Origin: Alphaproteobacteria bacterium
GTDB lineage: Bacteria; Pseudomonadota; Alphaproteobacteria; Rhodobacterales; Rhodobacteraceae
DNA: 64,000 nt
Reading direction: 5' to 3'
Assembly: GCA_030424865.1 (NCBI GenBank)
Contig: JAUHVR010000013.1
Span: 62,001 to 126,000, forward strand
Shown here: positions 23,725-31,424 of the stretch, in pieces
Layout: the number at the start of each line of letters is the position of its first letter
Position numbering within the stretch: the first letter of the stretch is position 1
Position numbers and translations under genes: made by a program
The notes under the pieces: model-generated
Databases searched by the model: none
Told to the model about the DNA's origin: nothing
The model's input: the letters and a program-made list of their open reading frames with translations, nothing else

Positions 23725-25515
23725 TCATTCGATTTCCATGACGAAACTGACATGTCCGTCTGGAAGGTCTCCCCACAGTGGCGATGCGAAAGCGTTGCTT
23801 TGCCCGGCTACCGGCTTGGCAAAGTAGTGATGAAACTTGGCCACATGTTCAGTGTTGGCGTAGTTGTTTGGTTCGTTCGGGTCCCAAGGCAGGTAGTCGA
23901 CAGGTTCACCGGTCACCCAAGCCCAACCCCCTTCGGGTTCAAGCGAATTGGGAAGCTGACGCAATCCAAACATTGGGCCAAAAGTTCCTTGATCGTCAGT
24001 CGCGAACTCCCACAGCCGTTTGTCTCCTTTGACGAGGTCGAATACAAAGTCGTTCTCTTCTTCACTTGTCATGGTCGCCAAATGCCCGCCGGCTCTTTCG
24101 GCCAGAGATTGGGATTGCTCGAAATTCAATCCCCAACTCAGAACAGCGATATAAATCCTACCGTCATAGATGCCGTAGGCAATCTCAAAGTCTTTAAGTT
24201 CTCTAGCCGCACGGATCAATCGACGGTCTGCCTCGACGACGGCGAGCATATCTGGGTCGAATTTGCGCACGTTGGACGAAGCGACAAGAACCTGATCACC
24301 TGTTTCGGCTTCATCAAGCTCAACATCCAGCGCCAAGGCAGTTGCGCTCGTTATCACGCCGGTCACTGTCAGGTTCATCGAGGCTTGGAAATCCGCAATG
24401 GCTTGTCGGGTCTTGACGCCGACAACGCCATCGGGCGCGCCGGGATCGTATCCGCGGTCCAACAGCGCTTGTTGAATAGCCTGATAGTTTTCTTTGGACA
24501 GCCCCAACTTGTTTTCCGTTCCGCGCGCCACAGAAGCCGAAACCTCAAGAGTATTGTCCGCCTCCACCAACGTACCCGATACGCTGGAGAGTTCAGCAGT
24601 CTCCAGACGTTCGAGTTCAGAAAGCGCGAACTCCCGAAGTCGCCCAGCGGGGAACTTGTCCAAATAGATGTTCCACGCCCGACGTGTTCCAATCGCCGAG
24701 GCCGCTTCAAAAAAGGCTTCTTCCTGATTGTATGCGAGCACGGCCCCCGGTCCACTGTCCCCGAGGTTCAAGTAGATCTCTGTAACCAGGTCATTGGTCA
24801 CCATGGGTGTCTGCTTGTCCCCGGTGCCGCCTTTGACATCCCGGATCACCCGTTTCATCAGGGACAGAACCTCGGCGTTTTCGGTGTCCAGATGGCGGGC
24901 CAGGGATTCCGCGAAGATCGAGTTCGCGCCCTCGCCGTCAAATGCCACCTGCCCCGGTGAGGCCGAGAACACCACCATCGCGCCGTCGGACATGCTGGTC
25001 ACCGGCGCCAACCCGCGCGTCATCATCGCGCGCGTTTCCGAGAAGTTCTGTGTGTAGAACGCATTCGCCAACGGGTTGTCGCGGCAGGCGTCGATGAAAA
25101 CAAGGCTGGCCTTGGAATTCCGCTGCATCAGCGTCAAGACCTGTTCCAGCGAAATCGTCTCGCCCAGTATGTCGAACTCGCTGGCCAGCGCGGCGTCGAC
25201 AGGGATCAGGTAGTTCTTGCCGTCGAACTGCATGCCGTGGCCTGCAAAGTAGAACAGCATGACGTCGGCGCCTTTGTGGGTCTTCACAAAGGACGACAGG
25301 TTCCGGCCCAGGTCAGCCCGCGATTGGTCGAGGTGCAAGGTGACGTCAAAGTCCAGCCCCGCCAGAGTGTCCGCGATCAGCCGTGCATCGGCGACGGGGT
25401 TCTTCAAGGGGTTGGAGTGCAGGTAGGCACTGTTCCCGACAACAAAGGCGACGCGGCTTTCGGCCAGGGCCAGGCCGGGAAGCAATAGCAGGAAAAGCAG
25501 TACGGCGCGGAACAT
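23725..25515 (-). CDS. Secreted caspase-like (C14) / PG-binding / C-type lectin protein, copy 1
   Basis: 596 residues with a signal peptide ending ALAES. Domains in order: caspase p20 with catalytic His93 (FYFAGHGMQ) and Cys144 (FIDACRDNP); a linker; a PG_binding_1 motif (about 336-395, ALLDRGYDPGAPDGVVG, QAIADFQASMNL); and a C-type-lectin-like domain (about 445-596). The lectin part has AERAGGHLATMTSEEE, GGWAWVTGEPVDYLPW, an EPNN motif like the mannose-type calcium site, and WGDLPDG near the end. The lectin half has lower GC (88 of 180 hand-counted bases in three lines between 24001 and 24240) than the protease half. Probably periplasmic or surface-exposed; function unknown. Confidence 0.88.
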   Translation of the reverse strand: MFRAVLLFLLLLPGLALAESRVAFVVGNSAYLHSNPLKNPVADARLIADTLAGLDFDVTLHLDQSRADLGRNLSSFVKTHKGADVMLFYFAGHGMQFDGKNYLIPVDAALASEFDILGETISLEQVLTLMQRNSKASLVFIDACRDNPLANAFYTQNFSETRAMMTRGLAPVTSMSDGAMVVFSASPGQVAFDGEGANSIFAESLARHLDTENAEVLSLMKRVIRDVKGGTGDKQTPMVTNDLVTEIYLNLGDSGPGAVLAYNQEEAFFEAASAIGTRRAWNIYLDKFPAGRLREFALSELERLETAELSSVSGTLVEADNTLEVSASVARGTENKLGLSKENYQAIQQALLDRGYDPGAPDGVVGVKTRQAIADFQASMNLTVTGVITSATALALDVELDEAETGDQVLVASSNVRKFDPDMLAVVEADRRLIRAARELKDFEIAYGIYDGRIYIAVLSWGLNFEQSQSLAERAGGHLATMTSEEENDFVFDLVKGDKRLWEFATDDQGTFGPMFGLRQLPNSLEPEGGWAWVTGEPVDYLPWDPNEPNNYANTEHVAKFHHYFAKPVAGQSNAFASPLWGDLPDGHVSFVMEIE

Positions 25516-25533
25516 GGGGTCAGGTCCTTTTGG

Positions 25534-27327
25534 CTATTCGATCTCGATCACCAAGGATTTCGGCGAATGCGGCAGGTCCCCCCATTGCGGGGCGGTGCCG
25601 TGTTTGCGGTTGGAATTCCGTGGCCAGAGGTCCCAGATGAAGCTGGCGAAATCTTCGTCGTTGTTGTTGTTTCCAGGCTCTCCGGGCGACCAGTTCTGGT
25701 AGGTCACAGGCTCGCCCGTCACCCAGGCCCAGCCGCCGGCCGGCTCCAGCGAACCCGGGCGCTGGATCAGCCCGATGCTTGGGCCAAAGGTCGTTGAGTG
25801 CCCCCGAGTGTGCTTGTGCCAGAACCGCTGATCGTTCTTGACCAGATCGAAAATAAACTGGTTTTCCCGGGCGTCCGAAATCGTTGCGAGATACCCGCCG
25901 GCACGCTCGGCATAGCGGGTGGCTTCTTCGGGGCTCATCAAGCGCCAGGTCTGCACGGCGATGTACAGGTGATCCTGATGGTAGCCGTAGACAAACTCTT
26001 TGCCGACCAGCGCCTTGGCGGCCTCGATCAACCGTTTGTCGGTCTCGATAATGGCCAGCTGCTCGGGATCGTACAGGCGTGCATTGCGCGAAGCGACAAG
26101 CGCGATACTGCTTTCTTCGGCGTCTTCAAGGCTGACACCCAGGGCCGTGGCCGTCGCCTTGGTGATCACGCCCGTGATCGGCAAGTTCACAAAGGCCTGG
26201 AAATCCGCAATGGCCTGGCGCGTTCTTCGCCCGACGACCCCATCGGCCGAGCCGGGATCGTACCCACGGTCCAGCAGGGCCTGCTGGATCGCCCGGTTGT
26301 CTTCGCGCGACAGCCCAAGCTTGCTTTCGACATCAAGGGCCACTTCGCGTGTGACCTCGACGCTGTTGTCGTCCTGGATTTCCGTTCCCGAGGCCTCTGC
26401 CATCTCGATGGCGCCCAGACGCGCGACCTCGGCCAGAGCGATCTCGCGGAAGTTTCCGTTCGGGTACTTGTCCAGGTAGATGTCCCAGGTGCGCCGCGTT
26501 CCGATCGAGACCGCCGCCTCGAAAATCACCTCTTCCTGCTTGAAAGCCAGCGCGGCCCCTGCGCCGCCCGTCCCGAGGTTCAGGTAAATCTCTGTCACCA
26601 GATCGTTGGTCACCATCGGCGTCTGCTTGTCCCCGGTGCCGCCTTTGACATCCCGGATCACCCGTTTCATCAGGGACAGGACCTCGGCGTTTTCGGTGCC
26701 CAGATGGCGGGCCAGAGATTCCGCGAAGATCGAGTTCGCGCCCTCGCCATCAAATGCCACTTGTCCCGGGGACGCGGAAAAGACGACCATGGCCCCATCC
26801 GACGAATTTTGCACCGGCGCCAGCCCGCGTGTCATCATCGCCCGCGTTTCCGAGAAGTTCTGCGTGTAGAACGCATTCGCAAGCGGGTTGTCGCGGCAGG
26901 CGTCGATGAACACAAGGCTGGCCTTGGCGCTGCGCTGCATCAGCCCCATGACCCGGTCGAGCGAGATCGTCTCGCCCTCGATGTCGAACTCGCTGGCCAG
27001 CGCGGCGTCGACCGGGATCAGGTAGTTCTTGCCGTCGAACTGCATGCCGTGGCCTGCAAAGTAGAACAGCATGACGTCGGCGCCCTTGTGGGTCTTCACA
27101 AAGGCCGACAGGTTCCGGCCCAAATCGGCGCGGGATTGGTCGAACTGCAAATCCACCGTGAAGTCGAGCTGGGTCAGGGTCTCTGCGATCAGACTGGCGT
27201 CATTGCCGGGGTTCCGCAAAGCGGCCGCGTGGGCGTAGTCGGAATTGCCGACCACAAATGCAACACGGGTGTCCGCATGCGCCGCAGCGGACAGACAGAC
27301 AACACACAGGATCAATAGCCGAAACAT
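25534..27327 (-). CDS. Secreted caspase-like (C14) / PG-binding / C-type lectin protein, copy 2
   Basis: 597 residues from the ATG at 27325-27327, which follows GGGGGGCGCG and opens a signal peptide ending AAAHAD; the upstream in-frame GTG has no signal sequence. Same architecture as copy 1: FYFAGHGMQ, FIDACRDNP, a PG_binding_1 unit (ALLDRGYDPGSADGVVG), then a C-type lectin fold with AERAGGYLATISDARE, GGWAWVTGEPVTYQNW, an EPGN sequence in place of EPN, and WGDLPHSPKSLVIEIE. The caspase-encoding DNA is almost identical to copy 1 while the lectin half is not. The two genes are 18 bases apart and probably co-transcribed. Confidence 0.88.
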   Translation of the reverse strand: MFRLLILCVVCLSAAAHADTRVAFVVGNSDYAHAAALRNPGNDASLIAETLTQLDFTVDLQFDQSRADLGRNLSAFVKTHKGADVMLFYFAGHGMQFDGKNYLIPVDAALASEFDIEGETISLDRVMGLMQRSAKASLVFIDACRDNPLANAFYTQNFSETRAMMTRGLAPVQNSSDGAMVVFSASPGQVAFDGEGANSIFAESLARHLGTENAEVLSLMKRVIRDVKGGTGDKQTPMVTNDLVTEIYLNLGTGGAGAALAFKQEEVIFEAAVSIGTRRTWDIYLDKYPNGNFREIALAEVARLGAIEMAEASGTEIQDDNSVEVTREVALDVESKLGLSREDNRAIQQALLDRGYDPGSADGVVGRRTRQAIADFQAFVNLPITGVITKATATALGVSLEDAEESSIALVASRNARLYDPEQLAIIETDKRLIEAAKALVGKEFVYGYHQDHLYIAVQTWRLMSPEEATRYAERAGGYLATISDARENQFIFDLVKNDQRFWHKHTRGHSTTFGPSIGLIQRPGSLEPAGGWAWVTGEPVTYQNWSPGEPGNNNNDEDFASFIWDLWPRNSNRKHGTAPQWGDLPHSPKSLVIEIE

Positions 27328-27463
27328 CGCGCCCCCCTTGAAGAAATGCATGAAGGGTAGAGGACGGACCACGGCGCTGTAAAGTTGGGTTTACCAGAGG
27401 TTTTGGCGGGGAATGCCCGTGTAAGGCCTTGATCAGAGTGGGACACTCTGGCCCGACAGGGGC

Positions 27464-27492
27464 AAAACAGGCCACGCGATGCGCGGCCTGTT
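27464..27492 (-). terminator. Intrinsic terminator of the small secreted protein gene
   Basis: On the minus strand ACAGGCCGCGC pairs with GCGTGGCCTGT around an ATC loop, followed by TTTT. It begins about 30 bases after the stop at 27521, so the small gene and the caspase genes downstream are probably separate transcripts. Confidence 0.75.
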
Positions 27493-27520
27493 GGGGATGG
27501 ATCCGGGGGAACCTGTCGGA

Positions 27521-27922
27521 TCAGTTCTTGATGTAAACCGTGTATTCGGTCTTGCCGCTCTTGCACTCTTTGCGCTTGGACCAGCTGCGCCAGTCGCCCA
27601 CGTATTTCCCTTGCTGGTCCTTCTTGTGGTACTGGGCGCGGATCTGGCTGCGGGTGCCTTTGACGCCTTCGAGGTTGCGTTCAAAGGTGTAGGACTGGCC
27701 CGGGCTCAGAACGCGGTTCTTGAAAGGTTCCGAGGCCCAGCGTTCGGTGCCCGGATCGTAATAGTCGATGTCAAAGACCTCGACCTTTTCGTCCAGGTTG
27801 TTGACCAGCTTGATTTCGATGTCCTTGCAGATGTCGAAAAAGCCGGCCTGGGCGGTGCCGGCAAAGGCCAGCGTGCTGAGGGTCAGGGCGATCTTGGCGG
27901 TGGTCTTGAAGATATTGGTCAT
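27521..27922 (-). CDS. Small secreted basic protein, function unknown
   Basis: 133 residues from the ATG at 27920-27922, preceded by GGAGAC, with a signal peptide ending GTAQAGFFD. The mature protein has two cysteines (DICKDIEIK and KRKECKSGK) that could form a disulfide, a beta-type pattern (EVFDIDYYDPGTERW, LSPGQSYTFERNLEG), and a basic middle. The layout suggests a small beta-sandwich of the kind that binds or stabilises surface structures, but I do not recognise a family. It lies upstream of the caspase-lectin pair on the same strand, with its own terminator between. Confidence 0.75.
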   Translation of the reverse strand: MTNIFKTTAKIALTLSTLAFAGTAQAGFFDICKDIEIKLVNNLDEKVEVFDIDYYDPGTERWASEPFKNRVLSPGQSYTFERNLEGVKGTRSQIRAQYHKKDQQGKYVGDWRSWSKRKECKSGKTEYTVYIKN

Positions 27923-28053
27923 TTGAAAGTCTCCGGTTTGGGTTTGATGTAATCGTCGTTGCGATGACATCGTTATGCCGGGAGACGGGCGCCCATCGTA
28001 TGGGGTCGATACCCCAATCTGTTTGCGCACCGGGACAGGCGGGACCGCCAATG

Positions 28054-28079
28054 AAAAAGGGGCGCTGGTGGCGCCCCTT
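28054..28079 (-). terminator. Intrinsic terminator of leuA
   Basis: On the minus strand AAGGGGCGC pairs with GCGCCCCTT around a CACCA loop and is followed by a run of T (TTTTTCATT). It starts about 24 bases after the leuA stop. Confidence 0.85.
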
Positions 28080-28102
28080 CCTGGTCAAAGTGCCGCTGGC
28101 GG

Positions 28103-29668
28103 TCAGACGTCCTTGTAGCTGATCTCGCGCGTGTCAGCGCCGGGGCCGACCTTTTCGCGACGCACGATCAACCGGTTCAGCGCCTGGATGTAGGCCTTGG
28201 CCGAGGCCACCACGGTGTCGGTGTCCGCCGACTGCCCGGTGGCGATCACACCGTCCTCTTCCAGCCGGACCGAAACCGTGGCCTGCGCGTCCGTGCCTTC
28301 GGTCACCGCATTCACCTGGTAAAGCTGCAGCCGCGCCTTGTTGGGGTGAATGGCCCGCACCGCCTTGAAGGTGGCGTCAACCGGCCCGTCGCCTTCGCAG
28401 GTCGCCGTCTGTTCCTGCCCGTCGACATCCATCTCAAGCTCGGCCCGCGCCGGTCCGCCGGTACCGCAGACGACCTTGAGGTTCACCAGCTCCAGGTGCG
28501 TCTCTTCACCACCGGTGGTCGAGACCAGCGCAAGGATGTCGTCGTCAAAGACCTCTTTCTTGCGGTCGGCCAGATCCTTGAACCGCACAAAGATATCCTT
28601 CAACTGGTTGTCCCCAACCTCGACCCCCAGTTCCTTGAGCTTGGCGCGCAGCGCCGCGCGGCCCGAGTGCTTGCCCAGCGGCAGCGAGGTTCCGGCGATG
28701 CCCACATCCTCGGGCCGCATGATTTCAAACGTTTCGGCGTTTTTCAGCATGCCGTCCTGGTGGATCCCGCTTTCATGGGCAAAGGCATTCTTGCCGACGA
28801 TCGCCTTGTTGAACTGCACTGGAAAGCCCGAGACGGTCGAGACACGGCGCGAGATATGCATGATCTTCTGCGTGTCGATGCCGGTGTAATAGGGCATGAT
28901 ATCGCCCCGCACCTTCATCGCCATCACGACCTCTTCCAGCGCGGTGTTGCCCGCGCGTTCGCCCAGACCGTTGATCGTGCATTCGATCTGCCGCGCGCCG
29001 CCGATGACCGCGGCCAGGCTGTTCGCGGTCGCCATGCCCAGGTCGTTGTGACAATGGGTGGCAAAGACCACTTCATCGGCACCCGGAACCGTGGCGATCA
29101 GGCGCTTGATCAGGTCGGCGCTTTCCTCGGGTGCGGTATAGCCCACGGTGTCGGGGATGTTGATCGTGCCGGCACCGGCCTTGATCGCAATCTCGACCAC
29201 ACGGCAGAGGTAATCCCACTCGGTCCGCGTCGCATCCATCGGCGACCACTGTACGTTGTCACACAGGTTGCGCGCGTGGCTGACAGTTTCGTGGATGCGA
29301 TCCGCCATTTCGTCCTGCGTCAGGTTCGGAATGGCGCGGTGCAGCGGCGAGGTGCCGATAAAGGTGTGAATGCGCGGCTTTGCGGCGTGTTTCACCGCCT
29401 CCCAGCAGCGGTCGATGTCCGGCAGCTGCGCCCGCGCCAGCCCGCAGATCACCGCATTTTTCGAGCGTTCCGCAATTTCGGACACAGCGCGAAAGTCCCC
29501 TTCGGACGCAATCGGGAACCCGGCTTCGATGATATCGACGCCCATGTCGTCCAGCAGCTCGGCAATCTCGAGCTTTTCGTCATGGGTCATGGTCGCGCCC
29601 GGGCTTTGCTCGCCGTCGCGCAGGGTGGTGTCAAAGATGACTACACGGTCTTTGGATGTGTCGTTCAT
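28103..29668 (-). CDS. leuA: 2-isopropylmalate synthase
   Basis: 521 residues, a full-length LeuA. The TIM barrel starts VVIFDTTLRDGEQSPGATM with catalytic Arg and metal-binding Asp. The metal-binding HCHNDLG and NGLGERAGN follow, then GIHQDGMLK. The C-terminal LeuA allosteric dimer domain (about 400-510) binds leucine. It condenses acetyl-CoA with 2-oxoisovalerate, the first committed step of leucine synthesis. The gene follows a cupin gene by 13 bases, and both sit behind a probable leucine leader peptide (30112-30174). A terminator follows. Confidence 0.97.
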   Translation of the reverse strand: MNDTSKDRVVIFDTTLRDGEQSPGATMTHDEKLEIAELLDDMGVDIIEAGFPIASEGDFRAVSEIAERSKNAVICGLARAQLPDIDRCWEAVKHAAKPRIHTFIGTSPLHRAIPNLTQDEMADRIHETVSHARNLCDNVQWSPMDATRTEWDYLCRVVEIAIKAGAGTINIPDTVGYTAPEESADLIKRLIATVPGADEVVFATHCHNDLGMATANSLAAVIGGARQIECTINGLGERAGNTALEEVVMAMKVRGDIMPYYTGIDTQKIMHISRRVSTVSGFPVQFNKAIVGKNAFAHESGIHQDGMLKNAETFEIMRPEDVGIAGTSLPLGKHSGRAALRAKLKELGVEVGDNQLKDIFVRFKDLADRKKEVFDDDILALVSTTGGEETHLELVNLKVVCGTGGPARAELEMDVDGQEQTATCEGDGPVDATFKAVRAIHPNKARLQLYQVNAVTEGTDAQATVSVRLEEDGVIATGQSADTDTVVASAKAYIQALNRLIVRREKVGPGADTREISYKDV

Positions 29669-29681
29669 GGTCTCGGGTCCG

Positions 29682-30038
29682 TCAGATAAAGTCTTTGGCC
29701 GCGGGTGGAACGCCGCTGTCGCCAGTGTTGGGTTCGCCGGTGATCTCGATCTGCATCACGCAGGCTTCGGTCTCGGATCGTGGGCGATGCACCACGCCTT
29801 TGGGCACCACGCACAGCTCGCCCGGGCCCATCACCAGGCTCTCTTCGCCCTCGCGGTCAAGGATCACCTCACCCTCGAGCACCAGAAAGAAATCATCGGT
29901 GTCGTCGTGCTTGTGAAAGGGAAATTCGCCTTGGAATTTCGCCACCATCACATCGTTGTCGTTATAGCGCGCCACGACCTTGGGGTCCCAGTGGCTGCTG
30001 AAAAGGGCCAGTTTGTCGGCCAGATTAACCTTGTTCAT
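29682..30038 (-). CDS. Cupin domain protein
   Basis: 118 residues forming a single cupin barrel. Motif 1 is FPFHKHDDTDDFFLVLEG with metal-ligand His and Glu positions; motif 2 is PGELCVVPKGVVHRPRS. It resembles small mannose-6-phosphate-isomerase-like cupins of unknown substrate. It is placed between the leader peptide and leuA and is likely in the same transcript, so its expression would follow leucine supply. Any role in leucine metabolism is only inferred from position. Confidence 0.88.
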   Translation of the reverse strand: MNKVNLADKLALFSSHWDPKVVARYNDNDVMVAKFQGEFPFHKHDDTDDFFLVLEGEVILDREGEESLVMGPGELCVVPKGVVHRPRSETEACVMQIEITGEPNTGDSGVPPAAKDFI

Positions 30039-30065
30039 ATCCTGTCTCCAAAGCTGTCGCGGATA

Positions 30066-30115
30066 CGGCGCACGCGTGACTCCCCTGAGCGCTGGCGCCG
30101 TGACGGCGCGCTCAG
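30066..30115 (-). promoter_or_regulatory. Attenuator-type alternative hairpins upstream of cupin-leuA
   Basis: On the minus strand CTGAGCGC (30108-30115) pairs with GCGCTCAG (30085-30092), with an inner GCCG/CGGC stem; this hairpin overlaps the leader peptide stop codon. A competing pairing joins CGGCGC (30095-30100) to GCGCCG (30066-30071). The two use overlapping bases, as in attenuators. There is no T-run after the second hairpin, so the mechanism could be Rho- or translation-based. Confidence 0.45.
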
Positions 30116-30174
30116 AGGCGGCTTAGGAATAGGAGAACGGCACTGTAAACGGCAGTTTCCAGCCGTTTCATCAT
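30112..30174 (-). CDS. Probable leucine leader peptide for cupin-leuA
   Basis: A 20-residue frame, MMKRLETAVYSAVLLFLSRL, with five leucines. Two leucines use CTA, a codon rare in this GC-rich genome, in the run CTC-CTA-TTC-CTA just before the stop. Stalling there at low leucyl-tRNA would alter the overlapping hairpins (30066-30115). A good promoter lies upstream (30206-30234). A longer in-frame, possibly leaderless start exists at 30196-30198. Homology cannot be tested for so short a peptide; the call rests on codon choice, position and structure. Confidence 0.5.
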   Translation of the reverse strand: MMKRLETAVYSAVLLFLSRL

Positions 30175-30205
30175 GGGGATATGTGCCACCTGTGCCATGG
30201 AGCGG

Positions 30206-30234
30206 ACTATAGGGCGGGGATCTGCGGTTGAAAA
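30206..30234 (-). promoter_or_regulatory. Sigma-70-type promoter of the leader-cupin-leuA operon
   Basis: On the minus strand TTTTCA (30229-30234) is separated by exactly 17 bases from TATAGT (30206-30211, 5 of 6 matches to TATAAT). Transcription would start near 30199, just after the convergently placed end of the GFA gene and just before the leader peptide. Confidence 0.5.
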
Positions 30235-30250
30235 CCCCGGAAATCCGCGA

Positions 30251-30658
30251 TCATCCGGGCATTTTATCGAAGCGCGTTGCCCCAGTGACCGGGGCAACCC
30301 AGGGCAGGGCCGAGGTGCAAAAGACCTCAAAGGCGGGCATCAGATCACGGCGCTGATCAATCGCCCCGGCCCGCAGGTTATAGACCTCGCGTGGGCCGTC
30401 GGCATTGGTGGCATAAAGCCCCGAACCGCAGGTCCCGCAAAAGGCCTGCACGCGCCGCGCGCCGCTGTCACCGGTTTTGACGTACTCCTTGGGCGTGCCC
30501 GTCAGGACAAACCCGGCCGAGGGCACCATGGCAATCAGGCGATAGGCCGAGGCCGACAGGCTCTGGCAATCGGTGCAATGGCAGATGCCGACCTTGGCGG
30601 CCTCGAGCTCGGCTTCGAAACGGATCGCTCCGCAATGGCATCCCCCGGTGATCTTCAT
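30251..30658 (-). CDS. GFA family protein (glutathione-dependent formaldehyde-activating-like)
   Basis: 135 residues with the zinc ligand pattern of the family: GGCHCGAIRFE, then ICHCTDCQSLS, then FCGTCGSGLYAT. The name comes from one studied member; most homologs have unassigned substrates. Cytoplasmic, no signal peptide. It is divergent from the SDR gene across 92 bases, and its stop is only about 17 bases upstream of the -35 of the leuA operon promoter. Confidence 0.9.
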   Translation of the reverse strand: MKITGGCHCGAIRFEAELEAAKVGICHCTDCQSLSASAYRLIAMVPSAGFVLTGTPKEYVKTGDSGARRVQAFCGTCGSGLYATNADGPREVYNLRAGAIDQRRDLMPAFEVFCTSALPWVAPVTGATRFDKMPG

Positions 30659-30750
30659 GGCTGCGTCCTCCTGCGGGGATCCTCGCCCAGGCGTCGCAAT
30701 CCTGTCCAGCCCCGGCTTGATATCACGTCCAGCGCGGCTAGCTCAGCGCC

Positions 30751-31416
30751 ATGACACATGCTCTGATCATCGGCGCCTCGGGCGGCATCGGCCAGGCGCT
30801 GGCGCGGGCGCTGACCCAACGCGGCGCGCAGGTGCAGACCCTGTCGCGCAGCACCGACGGGTTTGACCTGACCAGGCCCGAAACCGTCACCGCCGCGCTC
30901 GATGCCCTGAACACCCGGTTCGACCGTATCCTCATCACCACCGGGGCCCTGGTCACCAAGGGGCACCAACCTGAAAAACGCCTGCCGCAGATCACCGCAC
31001 AGGCGATGATGGATCAGTTTGCCCTCAACACGATCGGCCCCGCCCTGATCCTGTCGCAGATCGCGCGCCTCGTACCGCGCGACCGCCCGGCGGTCTGTGC
31101 CACGCTCTCGGCCCGCGTGGGCTCGATCACCGACAACCGCCTGGGCGGTTGGTACAGCTACCGCGCCGCCAAGGCCGCACTCAACCAGGTGATCCATACC
31201 GCCGCCATCGAGCTCGCCCGCACCCACCCGCAACTGGCCTGCGTCGTCCTGCATCCGGGCACTGTCGCCACACCGCTGACCCAGGCCTACGCCAACCGCC
31301 ACCCGACCGTCCCGCCCGAGACCGCGGCAGCCAACCTCTTGTCCGTGATTGACAGCCTGTCCCCCCAGGACACAGGTGATTTTTTCGATTGGCGCGGCCA
31401 GCCGATCCCCTGGTAG
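30751..31416 (+). CDS. Short-chain dehydrogenase/reductase
   Basis: 221 residues. The glycine-rich NAD(P) motif is LIIGASGGIGQALAR at the N-terminus, and the catalytic Ser/Tyr/Lys are in LSARVGSI and YSYRAAKAALNQ. C-terminal LHPGTVATPLTQAY is typical of the C-signal/CsgA-like SDR subgroup. Substrate unknown. The 3' end is followed directly by a cluster of hairpins. Confidence 0.92.
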   Translation: MTHALIIGASGGIGQALARALTQRGAQVQTLSRSTDGFDLTRPETVTAALDALNTRFDRILITTGALVTKGHQPEKRLPQITAQAMMDQFALNTIGPALILSQIARLVPRDRPAVCATLSARVGSITDNRLGGWYSYRAAKAALNQVIHTAAIELARTHPQLACVVLHPGTVATPLTQAYANRHPTVPPETAAANLLSVIDSLSPQDTGDFFDWRGQPIPW

Positions 31417-31424
31417 GTGTTTCT

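Noticed and set aside
25798-27318. 506-codon plus-strand frame opposite caspase-lectin copy 2
   Set aside because: Shadow frame; the minus strand has full domain structure and the same frame pattern recurs opposite copy 1.
30175-30330. Upstream part of the 72-codon minus frame containing the leader peptide
   Set aside because: It runs antisense through the promoter and into GFA, and no start signal is seen there; only the last 20-28 codons are kept as leader.
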